From Thalassovita mediterranea (GTDB lineage Bacteria; Pseudomonadota; Alphaproteobacteria; Rhodobacterales; Rhodobacteraceae): a DNA stretch of 64,000 bases. Position numbers and translations under genes: made by a program. The notes below the pieces were generated by a model. The model did not search any database, was not told the origin of the DNA, and saw nothing but the letters and a program-made list of their open reading frames with translations. Where the stretch lies: the NCBI RefSeq assembly GCF_001458435.1, contig NZ_CYSF01000003.1:62001-126000 (forward strand), in the 5' to 3' direction. Positions 51,693 to 60,403 of the stretch are shown here, one piece after another. How positions within the stretch are numbered: position 1 is the stretch's first letter; every line of letters starts with the position of its first letter.

Positions 51693-52703
51693 TTATTCAT
51701 TAACGGCATTGACTGCCTTGTCCTGCTGATAACGCCGCGCGACCAAATAGGATGCGGGCACCCAGACCTCGAACTGAGACCCCTGCCCCAGTTTTGAGGT
51801 GACACCGATACGTCCGCCAGCGTTGCGCAGCAATTCTTGCACCTGCCATAGGCCAAGGCCGGTGCCTTCGCCCACAGGTTTGGAGGTGTAGTAAGGTTCG
51901 AAAATCCGTTCCAGTGCATCGGCTGGGATGCCTGCGCCAGTGTCAGACAGCCGTATCGTCAATCCTGACAATCCCGCTGCCTGGCCGGGCATCACATCCA
52001 TCCCGATAACCCCCTGCCCACCATCCAGAGACGCCAAGGCGTTGGAAAACAGGTTCATCATCACGCCTTCCAAGTCGTCCCAGGGCAACAAAGGTGTTGG
52101 CAAGTTATCCGCTACATTGGCCCGAAAACTCACATCACTTGGACAGCCAAGCTGCAGCATATCGACCAGATCCACCATGTTTTGCGCGATGTCAGTGGTG
52201 CCGCCCTGCGCACTGTCACGGCGCGAAATGCGTAATACTGTATCCAATGAACCACGCGCACGCAGCGCCGCATCGCGGATCATTTCCAACTGTCGCAGGT
52301 GCGGATCGTCCGAACCGGATTGCATTACAACCAATTCAGACAGACCGATCACCGGCTGCAATTGGTTGTTCACCTGATGCGCCATTCCCGCCGCCAATGT
52401 GCCAAGGCCGTCCATTTTGCGCGCATGGGACAGCTGACGCTCGACCTCTAGCAGGCGCTTGGTCTGCAGCTGCGCCTCGCGCATGCGGCGCAGCGTAAAC
52501 CATGTAAGTGGGATAGGCAGAAAGAGGACGATCAGTATCAATTCGTCCATGTCCCAATCTTCGTGGGCACGAGAGTAGTCATAAAACCATTCGAACAGAT
52601 CCAGTTCCGACGTTAGCAACCAGATCGCAAGCAGGAATATCAGCATCAGCCAAAAATCGCGCCACTGTTCAGGCATCTTTGTTATCGACGTGATGAACTG
52701 CAT
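51693..52703 (-). CDS. Membrane histidine kinase with two N-terminal helices
   Basis: The 336-residue kinase has membrane helices at about 15-31 and 53-70 with a short acidic loop between them (SELDLFEWFYDYSRAHEDWD), a coiled coil, and an HATPase core (NLFSNALASL, SDTGAGIP, GTGLGLWQV). The phospho-acceptor is H109 in AAGMAHQVNNQL; the usual Glu after His is Gln110, which may lower phosphatase or kinase activity. It has no separate sensor domain. It lies divergently to mtbC and may control that module. Confidence 0.88.
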   Translation of the reverse strand: MQFITSITKMPEQWRDFWLMLIFLLAIWLLTSELDLFEWFYDYSRAHEDWDMDELILIVLFLPIPLTWFTLRRMREAQLQTKRLLEVERQLSHARKMDGLGTLAAGMAHQVNNQLQPVIGLSELVVMQSGSDDPHLRQLEMIRDAALRARGSLDTVLRISRRDSAQGGTTDIAQNMVDLVDMLQLGCPSDVSFRANVADNLPTPLLPWDDLEGVMMNLFSNALASLDGGQGVIGMDVMPGQAAGLSGLTIRLSDTGAGIPADALERIFEPYYTSKPVGEGTGLGLWQVQELLRNAGGRIGVTSKLGQGSQFEVWVPASYLVARRYQQDKAVNAVNE

Positions 52704-53138
52704 TTGACTTGCCCCCGGTTGTCAACGCTGCGATCGACCATACTGCGTTTGGTTGCGCGTGTGCAATTATTTCCCTCACAGATGGATTGGACTAGCACAT
52801 CCAGACACCGCCAAAACATGAGGCAGGTCAAACAGTGTTTGTTTCATAAGGGTTACGCAGGGAAATGTAGGATATACGCCAGACAGCGGCACAATCCCGT
52901 AGCCCAACTAAATCCCATCCACGCCGCCAGAAAATCAGCTGACCTTCGCTTTACAGTCGATATTTTTAACCTTACGTCGCAACTGCACATCGCCAAGTCG
53001 CAAATTGCCCAGACCAAACTGCGACAAAAAAGCGAAGTAGATACAGCAACACCGCCCGCAGTTTATTCGGGCTCCCACTCATTTCCAGCCAGCTTGCTTT
53101 TGCAAATGCGTGGCCAGACCAAGTCAAGGAAGCACACC
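52704..53138 (+). promoter_or_regulatory. Long upstream region of mtbC with GTCGCAA repeats
   Basis: No gene is supported in these 435 bases. Two direct GTCGCAA repeats occur at 52976-52982 and 52997-53003 (21 bases apart, two helical turns), and an inverted TGCGAC at 53020-53025. The three half-sites on one DNA face look like an operator 114-163 bases before mtbC. A long untranslated leader is also possible. The ATG of mtbC at 53139 is the family start, so this is not coding. Confidence 0.45.
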
Positions 53139-53837
53139 ATGTCGGACGAAGACGATATCATCCTGTCGGAACTCGATGATGAGGAACTTGTTCAACAGAT
53201 GTTCGACGACCTCTACGACGGCCTCAAAGAAGAGATCGAAGAAGGGGTAAACATCCTGCTGGAACGCGGCTGGCAGCCCTACGACATCCTGACCAAAGCA
53301 CTGGTTGGCGGCATGACCATTGTTGGCGCCGACTTCCGTGACGGCATCCTGTTCGTGCCTGAGGTACTGCTGGCGGCAAACGCGATGAAGGGCGGCATGG
53401 CCATCCTGAAGCCGCTGCTGGCTGAAACCGGTGCACCGCGCATGGGTTCGATGGTCATCGGCACCGTGAAAGGTGACATCCACGACATCGGCAAAAACCT
53501 GGTTTCCATGATGATGGAAGGCGCAGGTTTCGAAGTGGTCGACATCGGCATCAACAACCCTGTCGAAAACTACCTGGAAGCTCTGGAAGAGCACAAGCCC
53601 GACATCCTGGGCATGTCCGCTCTGCTGACCACCACCATGCCGTACATGAAGGTTGTGATCGACACCATGGTCGAGAACGGCATCCGTGACGACTACACCG
53701 TACTGGTTGGTGGCGCACCGCTGAACGAAGAGTTCGGCAAAGCGATCGGCGCAGACGGTTACTGCCGTGACGCGGCTGTTGCCGTGGAAATGGCCAAGGA
53801 ATTCGTTGCGCGCAAGCACAACCAAGCAAACGCCTAA
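53139..53837 (+). CDS. mtbC: Corrinoid (B12-binding) protein, MtbC-like
   Basis: The 232-residue protein has an N-terminal helical cap (residues about 12-95) and a C-terminal cobalamin-binding domain with the base-off motif D113-I-H115-D-I-G118 (GTVKGDIHDIGKNL). It carries a methyl group on cobalt between a methyltransferase and an acceptor protein. It has 50-60 percent acidic residues in the first 35 positions. AAGGA lies 8 bases before the ATG. DUF1638 follows 16 bases later. Its donor methyltransferase is not in the window; bmt is near. Confidence 0.9.
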   Translation: MSDEDDIILSELDDEELVQQMFDDLYDGLKEEIEEGVNILLERGWQPYDILTKALVGGMTIVGADFRDGILFVPEVLLAANAMKGGMAILKPLLAETGAPRMGSMVIGTVKGDIHDIGKNLVSMMMEGAGFEVVDIGINNPVENYLEALEEHKPDILGMSALLTTTMPYMKVVIDTMVENGIRDDYTVLVGGAPLNEEFGKAIGADGYCRDAAVAVEMAKEFVARKHNQANA

Positions 53838-53853
53838 GAACTGCGTCTAACCT

Positions 53854-54492
53854 ATGACGCAGTTTGATGACAGCACCCTGACCTCTCAAACCCTTCCACC
53901 CCTTCAGGGCGAGGGACGGGTGCTGATCATCGCATGTGGCGCTTTGGCGCGGGAAATCCTCGCGCTGAAGGAAATGAACGGCTGGGATCATCTGGATCTG
54001 ACCTGTCTGCCCGCCATTCTACACAATCACCCAGAAAAAATTGCCGACGCTGCACGGGATGCGATTGCCAAGCATCGCGACGCCTATGGCCAGATCTTCA
54101 TGGCCTATGCCGACTGCGGCACTGGTGGCGCGTTGGAGGCTGTGTGCCGCGCTGAAGGCGTAGAGATGATTGCAGGCCCACATTGCTACAGCTTCTTTGC
54201 CGGGAACGAGGCGTTTGAGGCTGCGGGCGAGGTGACCAGTTTCTTCCTCACCGATTTTCTGGCGCGGCAGTTCGAAACCTTTGTGGTGAAACCGCTGGGG
54301 CTGGACCGCCACCCTGATCTGGCGTCGATGTATTTCGGCAATTATGAAAAGCTGATCTATCTGGCCCAGACCGACGATCCTGCCCTGACCGCCAAGGCCG
54401 AAGAGGCGGCGGAAACCCTAGGGCTGGCGTTTGAACGCCGGATGACCGGTTACGGCGATCTGGCCACCGCACTCGCCGCGTTGAAGGCGTAA
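53854..54492 (+). CDS. DUF1638 family protein
   Basis: The 212-residue soluble protein starts its DUF1638 domain at about residue 22 (RVLIIACGALAREILALKEM). It shows CLPAILHNHPEKI, FMAYADCGTGG and GPHCYSFFAG, a Cys- and His-rich pattern that suggests a metal or cofactor site. It lies 16 bases after mtbC, its usual neighbour in methylamine and betaine one-carbon clusters, so it probably assists the corrinoid protein or its methyltransferase. The biochemical role is not known to me. A small GGCCCG/CGGGCC stem follows at 54497-54511. Confidence 0.85.
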   Translation: MTQFDDSTLTSQTLPPLQGEGRVLIIACGALAREILALKEMNGWDHLDLTCLPAILHNHPEKIADAARDAIAKHRDAYGQIFMAYADCGTGGALEAVCRAEGVEMIAGPHCYSFFAGNEAFEAAGEVTSFFLTDFLARQFETFVVKPLGLDRHPDLASMYFGNYEKLIYLAQTDDPALTAKAEEAAETLGLAFERRMTGYGDLATALAALKA

Positions 54493-54530
54493 GCGCGGCC
54501 CGTTACGGGCCACGCATCTAGATCAACGCC

Positions 54531-55160
54531 TTACGCAACTTCCTCCGCCGCGATGTGCAGCATCGCCTCTGTCTCAAACGCGGCCAATGCGTCACCGTCC
54601 AGTTCTGCGCCCACACGGGCAACCCAGTCTTTGATCACAGCGCTATCGGGCATCAAATGCGGCGCCCATTGGAAGGGCGACGCCAGCAGAATATCCGCCA
54701 CGCTCAACCCCTGCCCCAAAAGATACGGTGCCGTATGGAGCGCGCGTTCCAATTCCGCCGCCACCTCTGCCATGCCACGGAACGTTTCTGCCAGCGCGGG
54801 GTGGTCAAGACCGGAAAAGGCCGCAACCAGCACTGGTTCCAGAACGCCACCGGAATAGGCCATCCAGCTAAGGTAGGCGCCACGGGTCGCCTCGCCCATT
54901 TTGGGGCTGAAGGGCTGGCCGAACAGCTCATCCAGATAGATCATGATCGCCGCACTTTCGCGGATACCGACGCCCTCATCGGTGACCAGATAGGGAACCT
55001 TACCCTCAGGATGGGGGTTGCGCGGATCGCGACGCCCAGCACCATCATGGCGGGGCACATCGACGATCACCACCTCTACCGCGTCCAGTTTGCCCATCAG
55101 CATCAGCTGGGCAATCACACGCGACGAACGGCTGTTGGGGGAATGATAAAGGGTTGGCAT
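54531..55160 (-). CDS. Glutathione S-transferase family protein
   Basis: The 209-residue protein has an N-terminal thioredoxin-like domain (TLYHSPNSRSSRVIAQLMLM, GKVPYLVTDEGVGIRESAAI with the glutathione-binding ESxAI turn) and an all-helical C-terminal domain (YLLGQGLSVADILLASP). The catalytic residue is probably Ser in NSRSSR. It is divergent from the WYL-domain regulator across 92 bases, which may control it. Substrate unknown. Confidence 0.9.
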   Translation of the reverse strand: MPTLYHSPNSRSSRVIAQLMLMGKLDAVEVVIVDVPRHDGAGRRDPRNPHPEGKVPYLVTDEGVGIRESAAIMIYLDELFGQPFSPKMGEATRGAYLSWMAYSGGVLEPVLVAAFSGLDHPALAETFRGMAEVAAELERALHTAPYLLGQGLSVADILLASPFQWAPHLMPDSAVIKDWVARVGAELDGDALAAFETEAMLHIAAEEVA

Positions 55161-55252
55161 GTTTGTACTTTCTGTCTGGGATTGAAGATACCCCCTCTAT
55201 CGCGCTACCCTCTTGCCAAATTCTGTCAGTAGCGTTGCCGCACCCTACCCCC

Positions 55253-55990
55253 ATGTCCAAAAGCGATCGCCTGTTTCGTCTGTTGCACCTGATCCGCGGC
55301 CTCCGTCCGCCGGTGACCGCCGCCCGTCTGGCCAGCGCGATGGAGGTGTCAGAGCGCACGATCTACCGCGACATCGACAGCCTGCGCGCGGCTGGCGCAC
55401 GGATCGAGGGCGAGGCAGGCGTTGGTTTCACGATGGTCGAGGATCCGGCGCTACCACCACAAACCTTTACCCAGATCGAGATTGAGGCGCTGACATTGGG
55501 TCTGTCTGACGTAACCCAACGGGGTGATAGCGATCTGGCGCAGGCGGCTCAGGACGCGCTGGTCAAGATCCTGGCCACCCTGCCCGAACGGCAACAACGA
55601 CAGGCGGCCCATGCGGCCAATCTGGTGCATCGGTTTAACACGCCGCCAACACCAACCATCGACATGACACTGCTGAGAGAGGCCATGTGGGCCGAAGAGG
55701 CGCTGGATATCGGCTACCGCGATCTGAAAAACGCCCGCACCACGCGGCGGATATACCCACTGGCGCTATCCTATCATGATCGCAACGTGATGCTGCTGGC
55801 GTGGTGCTGTAAACGTCAGGATTTCCGCAGCTTTCACGTCACCCGCGTCACCGACTACAAAAAAACCGGCGAAAGCTTTCGCCCACGCCGGGTGACGCTG
55901 TTGCGCGAATTTGTAGCGCAGCTACAGGAACGTGACCGCGCCTGTGCCGGTGCCGGTGCGGCGGCGAACCAGAACGCGCCAACCTCTTAG
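55253..55990 (+). CDS. YafY-type transcriptional regulator (HTH plus WYL domain)
   Basis: The 245-residue protein has an N-terminal helix-turn-helix of HTH_11 type (LFRLLHLIRG, TAARLASAMEVSERTIYRDI) and a WYL-type domain from about 135 (YRDLKNARTTRRIYPLALSY, LLAWCCKRQDFRSFHVTRVT). It is divergent from GST, the likely target. The last 4 bases overlap the convergent sufE stop. The ATG at 55253 is the family start; the longer reading would cover the promoter gap. Confidence 0.9.
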   Translation: MSKSDRLFRLLHLIRGLRPPVTAARLASAMEVSERTIYRDIDSLRAAGARIEGEAGVGFTMVEDPALPPQTFTQIEIEALTLGLSDVTQRGDSDLAQAAQDALVKILATLPERQQRQAAHAANLVHRFNTPPTPTIDMTLLREAMWAEEALDIGYRDLKNARTTRRIYPLALSYHDRNVMLLAWCCKRQDFRSFHVTRVTDYKKTGESFRPRRVTLLREFVAQLQERDRACAGAGAAANQNAPTS

Positions 55991-56394
55991 GCAGCGGCGG
56001 CCACGCTGCGGATGCGTTCGATCATCGCCCGTACACCGTTCGAACGCTGCGCCGACAGGTGTTCGTTCAGACCCAAACGGCCCAGTTCAGCGTGGGCATC
56101 CACCTGCCCCACCTCTGCCAAAGTCAGATCGTTGTAAAGCGCGCGCAGCACCGCGATCAGGCCGCGCACGATCATCGCGTCGCTGTCCCCGTCAAAGCGG
56201 AACACGCCACCATCGATACTGGGATGCAGCCAAACCTGCGACGCACAGCCGTCCACCTTGGTCGCGGGCACCTGCAGGGCTTCGTCCAGCCCCTCCATCG
56301 CCTTGCCCAGTTCGATCACATGGCGGTAGCGATCTTCCCAATCGTCCAGAAATTCAAAGTCTTCGACAATTTCCTCAAATGCGGCGGCTGCCAT
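55987..56394 (-). CDS. sufE: SufE family cysteine desulfurase sulfur acceptor
   Basis: The 135-residue protein has the SufE fold with the sulfur-accepting Cys50 in VDGCASQVW and the helix FEEIVEDFEFLDDWEDRYRH. It takes persulfide from SufS and passes it to SufB for iron-sulfur cluster assembly. It is encoded apart from a suf operon. Its stop overlaps the WYL gene by 4 bases, tail to tail. Confidence 0.93.
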   Translation of the reverse strand: MAAAAFEEIVEDFEFLDDWEDRYRHVIELGKAMEGLDEALQVPATKVDGCASQVWLHPSIDGGVFRFDGDSDAMIVRGLIAVLRALYNDLTLAEVGQVDAHAELGRLGLNEHLSAQRSNGVRAMIERIRSVAAAA

Positions 56395-56589
56395 CGCACT
56401 CTCCTGCTTCGGGCTTTCGTGTTACCCGACTGAGTTAGGCTGCACACCGCCAAAGGTCCAGCGGAAACCAGCGCAAATACCAGTGCAAATCAATGGCTGT
56501 GACGCCAAAGCGTGCAAGCCACTTTTCAAGTGCGCCGCAATAGGATAACCCAGAAAGAAAGCGATCACAGGCAGCCACTGGTAGACCAC

Positions 56590-57102
56590 ATGTATAAATC
56601 TCTTTCGGTTCTTCTGATTTCTTCTGTGGTGCTGGCAGGATGTGGGCAGTCGCGTCTGAACCCGCTGAACTGGTTCGGCAGCGCCACCACAGTCGAAGCG
56701 CCTGACCCCGCCCGCCCAGAGGTCAACCCGCTGATCCCCGAACGTAGCCGTATCACGGCCCGTGACACCACCTACAAGGGCCTGTTGGTCGCGGACATCA
56801 AATCGATGAAGGTAGAGCGTATCCCTGGTGGGGCTGTTGTGCGTGTGACCGGCGTTGCCGCGGCGCAGGGTAGCCATGATGTTCGCCTGGAAGCGCTGAA
56901 CGATGGTGCGCCCATTGATGGCGTTCTGGTCTATGAACTGCGCGCCGTCACCGAAGAGCAGCGCACCCGCACACCGGGCAAGGTTGGCAATGAACGCACC
57001 CGCCTGATCACCGCCGCCAGTTTTGTCAGCGATCAGGCACTGGCGCGTGTGCGCAGCATCGAGGTGCGCGGTCAGAACAACGCATTGGCCAGCCGCCGCT
57101 GA
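56590..57102 (+). CDS. Predicted outer-membrane lipoprotein
   Basis: The 170-residue protein has a lipoprotein signal (MYKSLSVLLISSVVLAGC, lipobox LAGC with Cys18), then a Pro-rich linker and a small domain with GGAVVRVTGVAAAQGSHDVR. The residue after Cys is Gly, which does not signal inner-membrane retention. No family is recognised. It is a single gene between a 195-base upstream gap without features and a strong bidirectional terminator shared with rnd. Confidence 0.75.
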   Translation: MYKSLSVLLISSVVLAGCGQSRLNPLNWFGSATTVEAPDPARPEVNPLIPERSRITARDTTYKGLLVADIKSMKVERIPGGAVVRVTGVAAAQGSHDVRLEALNDGAPIDGVLVYELRAVTEEQRTRTPGKVGNERTRLITAASFVSDQALARVRSIEVRGQNNALASRR

Positions 57103-57129
57103 CCTGCCACCGACAATCCGCGCAATAAA

Positions 57130-57151
57130 AAAGGGGCCGCATGGCCCCTTT
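57130..57151. terminator. Bidirectional terminator between lipoprotein gene and rnd
   Basis: The perfect stem AAAGGGGCC/GGCCCCTTT has a 4-base loop, with an A-run upstream (57126-57132) that gives T on the minus strand. It serves the convergent rnd gene well and the lipoprotein gene less well. Confidence 0.85.
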
Positions 57152-57174
57152 CGTGTTTCTGATTTGTGGCTCAA

Positions 57175-58332
57175 TCAGAGGTTAATCAACTTGATCGATT
57201 TGCCCTTGGCGGCCAGTGCCACTTCACCGTTGCATAGGCGCAGGGCGTCGCTGCCGAACACCTCTTTGCGCCACCCCTGCAGGGCAGGCACGTCACGCAC
57301 GCCAGCGGCGATAGCGTCGAGATCCGATGCGGGTGCAATCAGGCGCGATGCAACGCCCGCGTCTTCGGTCTTGGCCTTCAACAGGACGCGCAGCAGGTCG
57401 GCCAGCGCAGGGTTCACCTGCAGCTTGTCACGGCTGGTGTCGGGTTTCGGCAATTGATCGGCGGGGCAGTTCACGCCCGCCTTAACGGCGGCCAGAATAC
57501 CTTCGGCAATGTCACCTTTGCGGGCCTCACGCAGCAACAGGCGCGAACGCCCCAGATCCTGCATGTTCCCAGGTTTAGTCGAAGCCAGTTCGACCAGCGC
57601 GTCATCCTTGAACACGCGCGAACGTGGGATGTTGCGCTGCTGCGCGTAGCCTTCGCGGAACTTGGCCAATTCACGCACAACGGCCAGAAACTTGCCGCTG
57701 GTGGTGCGGGTTTTGACCCGTTTCCACGCATCTTCAGGCTGGATGATATAGGTGTCGGGGTTGGTCAGAATGCGCAGCTCTTCACGCACCCAAGCGTCAC
57801 GGCCAGTCTTTTCCAACTCAGCCGACAGGTATTCGTAGATCATCCGCAGGTGCGTCACATCTGCCAGCGCATACTTCTTTTGCGCATCGGTCAGCGGGCG
57901 ACGCGACCAGTCGGTGAAACGTGATGTCTTATCAAGGCTTTGCTTGGCGATTTTGCGCACCAGCGTTTCATAGCCCACCTGTTCGCCAAAGCCGCAGACC
58001 ATCGCCGCAACCTGCGTGTCAAACAGCGGTTCAGGAAACACGCCCGCCTCAACAAAGAAGATCTCAAGATCCTGACGCGCAGCGTGGAACACTTTGACCA
58101 CATTGGTGTCTTTGAACAGCTCCAAGAGCGGCGCAACCGAAATGCCATCGGCCAGCGGATCCACCAGCACAGCGTTGTCATCAGTTGTGCCGGGCATGGC
58201 CAGCTGCACGAGGCACAGTTTGGAATAATAGGTGCGTTCGCGCAGGAATTCGGTGTCGACCGTCACATACGGGTGTTTGCGGGCCTCTTCGCAATATGTG
58301 GCCAGCTCTGCGGTCGTGGTAATCGTTTTCAT
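57175..58332 (-). CDS. rnd: Ribonuclease D
   Basis: The 385-residue protein has the DEDD exonuclease core: D26 and E28 (VTVDTEFL), D88 (HAARQDLEIF), Y154 and D158 (YALADVTHL). One or two HRDC-like domains follow (from about 205). It trims tRNA 3' ends. The ATG at 58332 fits the family; an upstream extension is not conserved-looking. It is followed by a terminator and preceded by a 124-base gap to purN. Confidence 0.95.
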   Translation of the reverse strand: MKTITTTAELATYCEEARKHPYVTVDTEFLRERTYYSKLCLVQLAMPGTTDDNAVLVDPLADGISVAPLLELFKDTNVVKVFHAARQDLEIFFVEAGVFPEPLFDTQVAAMVCGFGEQVGYETLVRKIAKQSLDKTSRFTDWSRRPLTDAQKKYALADVTHLRMIYEYLSAELEKTGRDAWVREELRILTNPDTYIIQPEDAWKRVKTRTTSGKFLAVVRELAKFREGYAQQRNIPRSRVFKDDALVELASTKPGNMQDLGRSRLLLREARKGDIAEGILAAVKAGVNCPADQLPKPDTSRDKLQVNPALADLLRVLLKAKTEDAGVASRLIAPASDLDAIAAGVRDVPALQGWRKEVFGSDALRLCNGEVALAAKGKSIKLINL

Positions 58333-58415
58333 AGAGTGCTTTCGCCTCATTCTGGTGGGTGCGGGCTCATCCCGCAGGAAATGCTTGGGCCTGTTGGCCA
58401 AGCTGCGGCAGCCTT

Positions 58416-58444
58416 ACGCCATTCGGTCGCGAATGGAAAGGCGT
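58416..58444 (-). terminator. Hairpin after purN
   Basis: ACGCCATTCG (58416-58425) pairs with CGAATGG (58430-58436) plus GGCGT (58440-58444) across an AAA bulge. It lies 12 bases after the purN stop and has no T-run, so termination is uncertain. Confidence 0.45.
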
Positions 58445-58456
58445 GCGGTGTAAGGG

Positions 58457-59050
58457 TCAATCAAGGGTCAGCAGCGTCTGATCTCCGCTGACAAAGCGGC
58501 GCAATACGGCAGGGTATAGTTTGTGTTCCTGCACAAGCACCCGTGCGGCCAGCGTATCGGCAGTATCGCCTGCCTGCACCGGAACCCGCGCCTGTCCCAG
58601 GATCGGGCCATCGTCCAATTCCGGCGTCACCAGATGCACGGTGCAGCCAGCGACGTCGTCGCCCGCATCCAGCGCGCGTTGGTGGGTGTGCAGCCCCTTG
58701 TATTTGGGCAGCAGCGACGGGTGGATGTTCAGCATCCGTCCTTCCCAATTGCGCACAAACCCTTCGGTCAGCACCCGCATGAAGCCCGCCAGACAGATGA
58801 TATCTGGCTGCGCCTCTTCCAACTGGCGCTGCAGCTCTGCCTCAAACGCGGCACGGTCACCTTTGTAGGGGCGGTGATCAACGGCGAAGGTGGGCACGCC
58901 CATCGCAGCCGCCTTTTTCAAACCGCCTGCCTCGGGATCGTTGGACCCAACAAGGACGGCGCGTGCAGGGTGATCGCCCTGCATGCTTTCGACCAGTTTC
59001 ACCATATTCGAGCCGCCGCCCGAAATCAGCAGCGCGACCCGTTTGCTCAC
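58457..59050 (-). CDS. purN: Phosphoribosylglycinamide formyltransferase
   Basis: The 197-residue protein has the PurN core: [35 protein letters not shown] with the catalytic Asn and His, and ELDDGPIL with the catalytic Asp. It transfers a formyl group from 10-formyl-THF to GAR. Its ATG overlaps the purM stop by 4 bases. Confidence 0.96.
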   Translation of the reverse strand: MSKRVALLISGGGSNMVKLVESMQGDHPARAVLVGSNDPEAGGLKKAAAMGVPTFAVDHRPYKGDRAAFEAELQRQLEEAQPDIICLAGFMRVLTEGFVRNWEGRMLNIHPSLLPKYKGLHTHQRALDAGDDVAGCTVHLVTPELDDGPILGQARVPVQAGDTADTLAARVLVQEHKLYPAVLRRFVSGDQTLLTLD

Positions 59051-60096
59051 AGCAGCGACCCCTCATAGGCAACGCCCGGCGTGGTGGTGATCGCGCCCAG
59101 TTTGGTGACGGTTTCGCCAGCGGCTTCCAGCACTTTGGTCAGCGCCTCTGCCTCTGCCTCATCCACAACAAGGATCATGCCGATGCCGCAGTTGAAGGTT
59201 TTGAGGATTTCTGCCTCTTCCATGCCGCCGGTTGCGGCCAGCCATTTGAACACAGGCGGCAGATCCCACGCGCCCAGATCAATGGTCGCACCCAGATCAT
59301 CAGGCAGAACGCGCGGCAGGTTTTCAGTCAGACCACCGCCAGTGATGTGGGCCAGCGCATGCACGCCGCCTGCGCGGATCGCGTCCAGCACCTGTTTCAC
59401 ATACAGACGGGTCGGCGCCAGCAGCGCGGCGCCCAGCGTTTGGCTGTCATCCCACGGGCAGGTCGCGTCCCAGCCAAGGCCAGACACTTCGACCAGTTTG
59501 CGCACCAGCGAATAGCCGTTGGAGTGGACGCCATTGGACCCCAGGCCCAGCAGAACATCGCCCGCTTTCACATCAACAGGCAGATCCGCACCGCGTTCCA
59601 TTGCACCAACAGCAAAACCGGCAAGGTCAAAGTCACCTTCGCTATACATGCCGGGCATTTCGGCGGTTTCCCCACCAATCAGCGCACAGCCGGATTGTTC
59701 GCAGCCAGCAGCGATGCCATTGATGATGCGGGTCGCGCTGTCCAGTTCCAGTTTGCCCGTGGCAAAGTAGTCGAGGAACAACAAGGGCTCTGCGCCCTGA
59801 CAGACCAGATCATTGACGCACATGGCCACCAGATCGATGCCAATGGTGTCGACGTTGCCAGTGTCAATCGCGATACGCAGCTTGGTGCCCACACCGTCGG
59901 TGGCGGCAACCAGAATGGGGTCTTTGTAGCCTGCGTCCTTCAGGTCAAACAGCGCACCGAAGCCCCCCAGACCTGCCATCACACCGGAGCGCGCGGTGCG
60001 TTTGGCAGCCGGTTTGATCCGATCGACCAGTGCGTTGCCTGCATCAATATCCACACCTGCGTCTGCGTAGGTCAGACCGTTCTTGCCCTGGCTCAT
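59047..60096 (-). CDS. purM: Phosphoribosylformylglycinamidine cyclo-ligase
   Basis: The 349-residue protein shows the PurM fold: [49 protein letters not shown] and [14 protein letters not shown]. It closes the imidazole ring to AIR with ATP. It is the first gene of purM-purN, the second purine locus in this window. The 307-base gap to the chemoreceptor gene lies upstream. Confidence 0.97.
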   Translation of the reverse strand: MSQGKNGLTYADAGVDIDAGNALVDRIKPAAKRTARSGVMAGLGGFGALFDLKDAGYKDPILVAATDGVGTKLRIAIDTGNVDTIGIDLVAMCVNDLVCQGAEPLLFLDYFATGKLELDSATRIINGIAAGCEQSGCALIGGETAEMPGMYSEGDFDLAGFAVGAMERGADLPVDVKAGDVLLGLGSNGVHSNGYSLVRKLVEVSGLGWDATCPWDDSQTLGAALLAPTRLYVKQVLDAIRAGGVHALAHITGGGLTENLPRVLPDDLGATIDLGAWDLPPVFKWLAATGGMEEAEILKTFNCGIGMILVVDEAEAEALTKVLEAAGETVTKLGAITTTPGVAYEGSLL

Positions 60097-60403
60097 CGTG
60101 AGATCCCCTGTGTACCACCGGTAATTTGGCGCCTGCGATAGACCAACGGGCGGCCCATGTCTACGCTTTAAGGCTAATGTACCTTGGCAGAAGGGCGGAA
60201 AAACAAATTCCAGCCCCGCAGGCGGCGGTTTTCCTACCCTGCTATCGCCAACATCCCCCTAACGGATGCCTAGGCCATATCTCAAAGGAATAGGTGCCGC
60301 GAAAAACCAAACGGCATACCGCCTGAGCGCTAATATCTTCGATAAGCATGCCGTTATCACTTACAGCGCGTCTTTCGCCAAAGTAACCAGTTCAGAAAGA
60401 TAA
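60097..60403. promoter_or_regulatory. Divergent intergenic region purM / chemoreceptor
   Basis: No gene is seen. One inverted repeat, AACGGCAT (60310-60317) and ATGCCGTT (60348-60355), lies 49-94 bases before the chemoreceptor start and could be a leader hairpin or an operator. No purine riboswitch or clear PurR-type box is recognised. Confidence 0.4.

Noticed and set aside
51941-51949. A further TGTCAGACA palindrome
   Set aside because: It lies inside the coding part of the histidine kinase without the A/T flanks of the GntR sites, so it is probably accidental.
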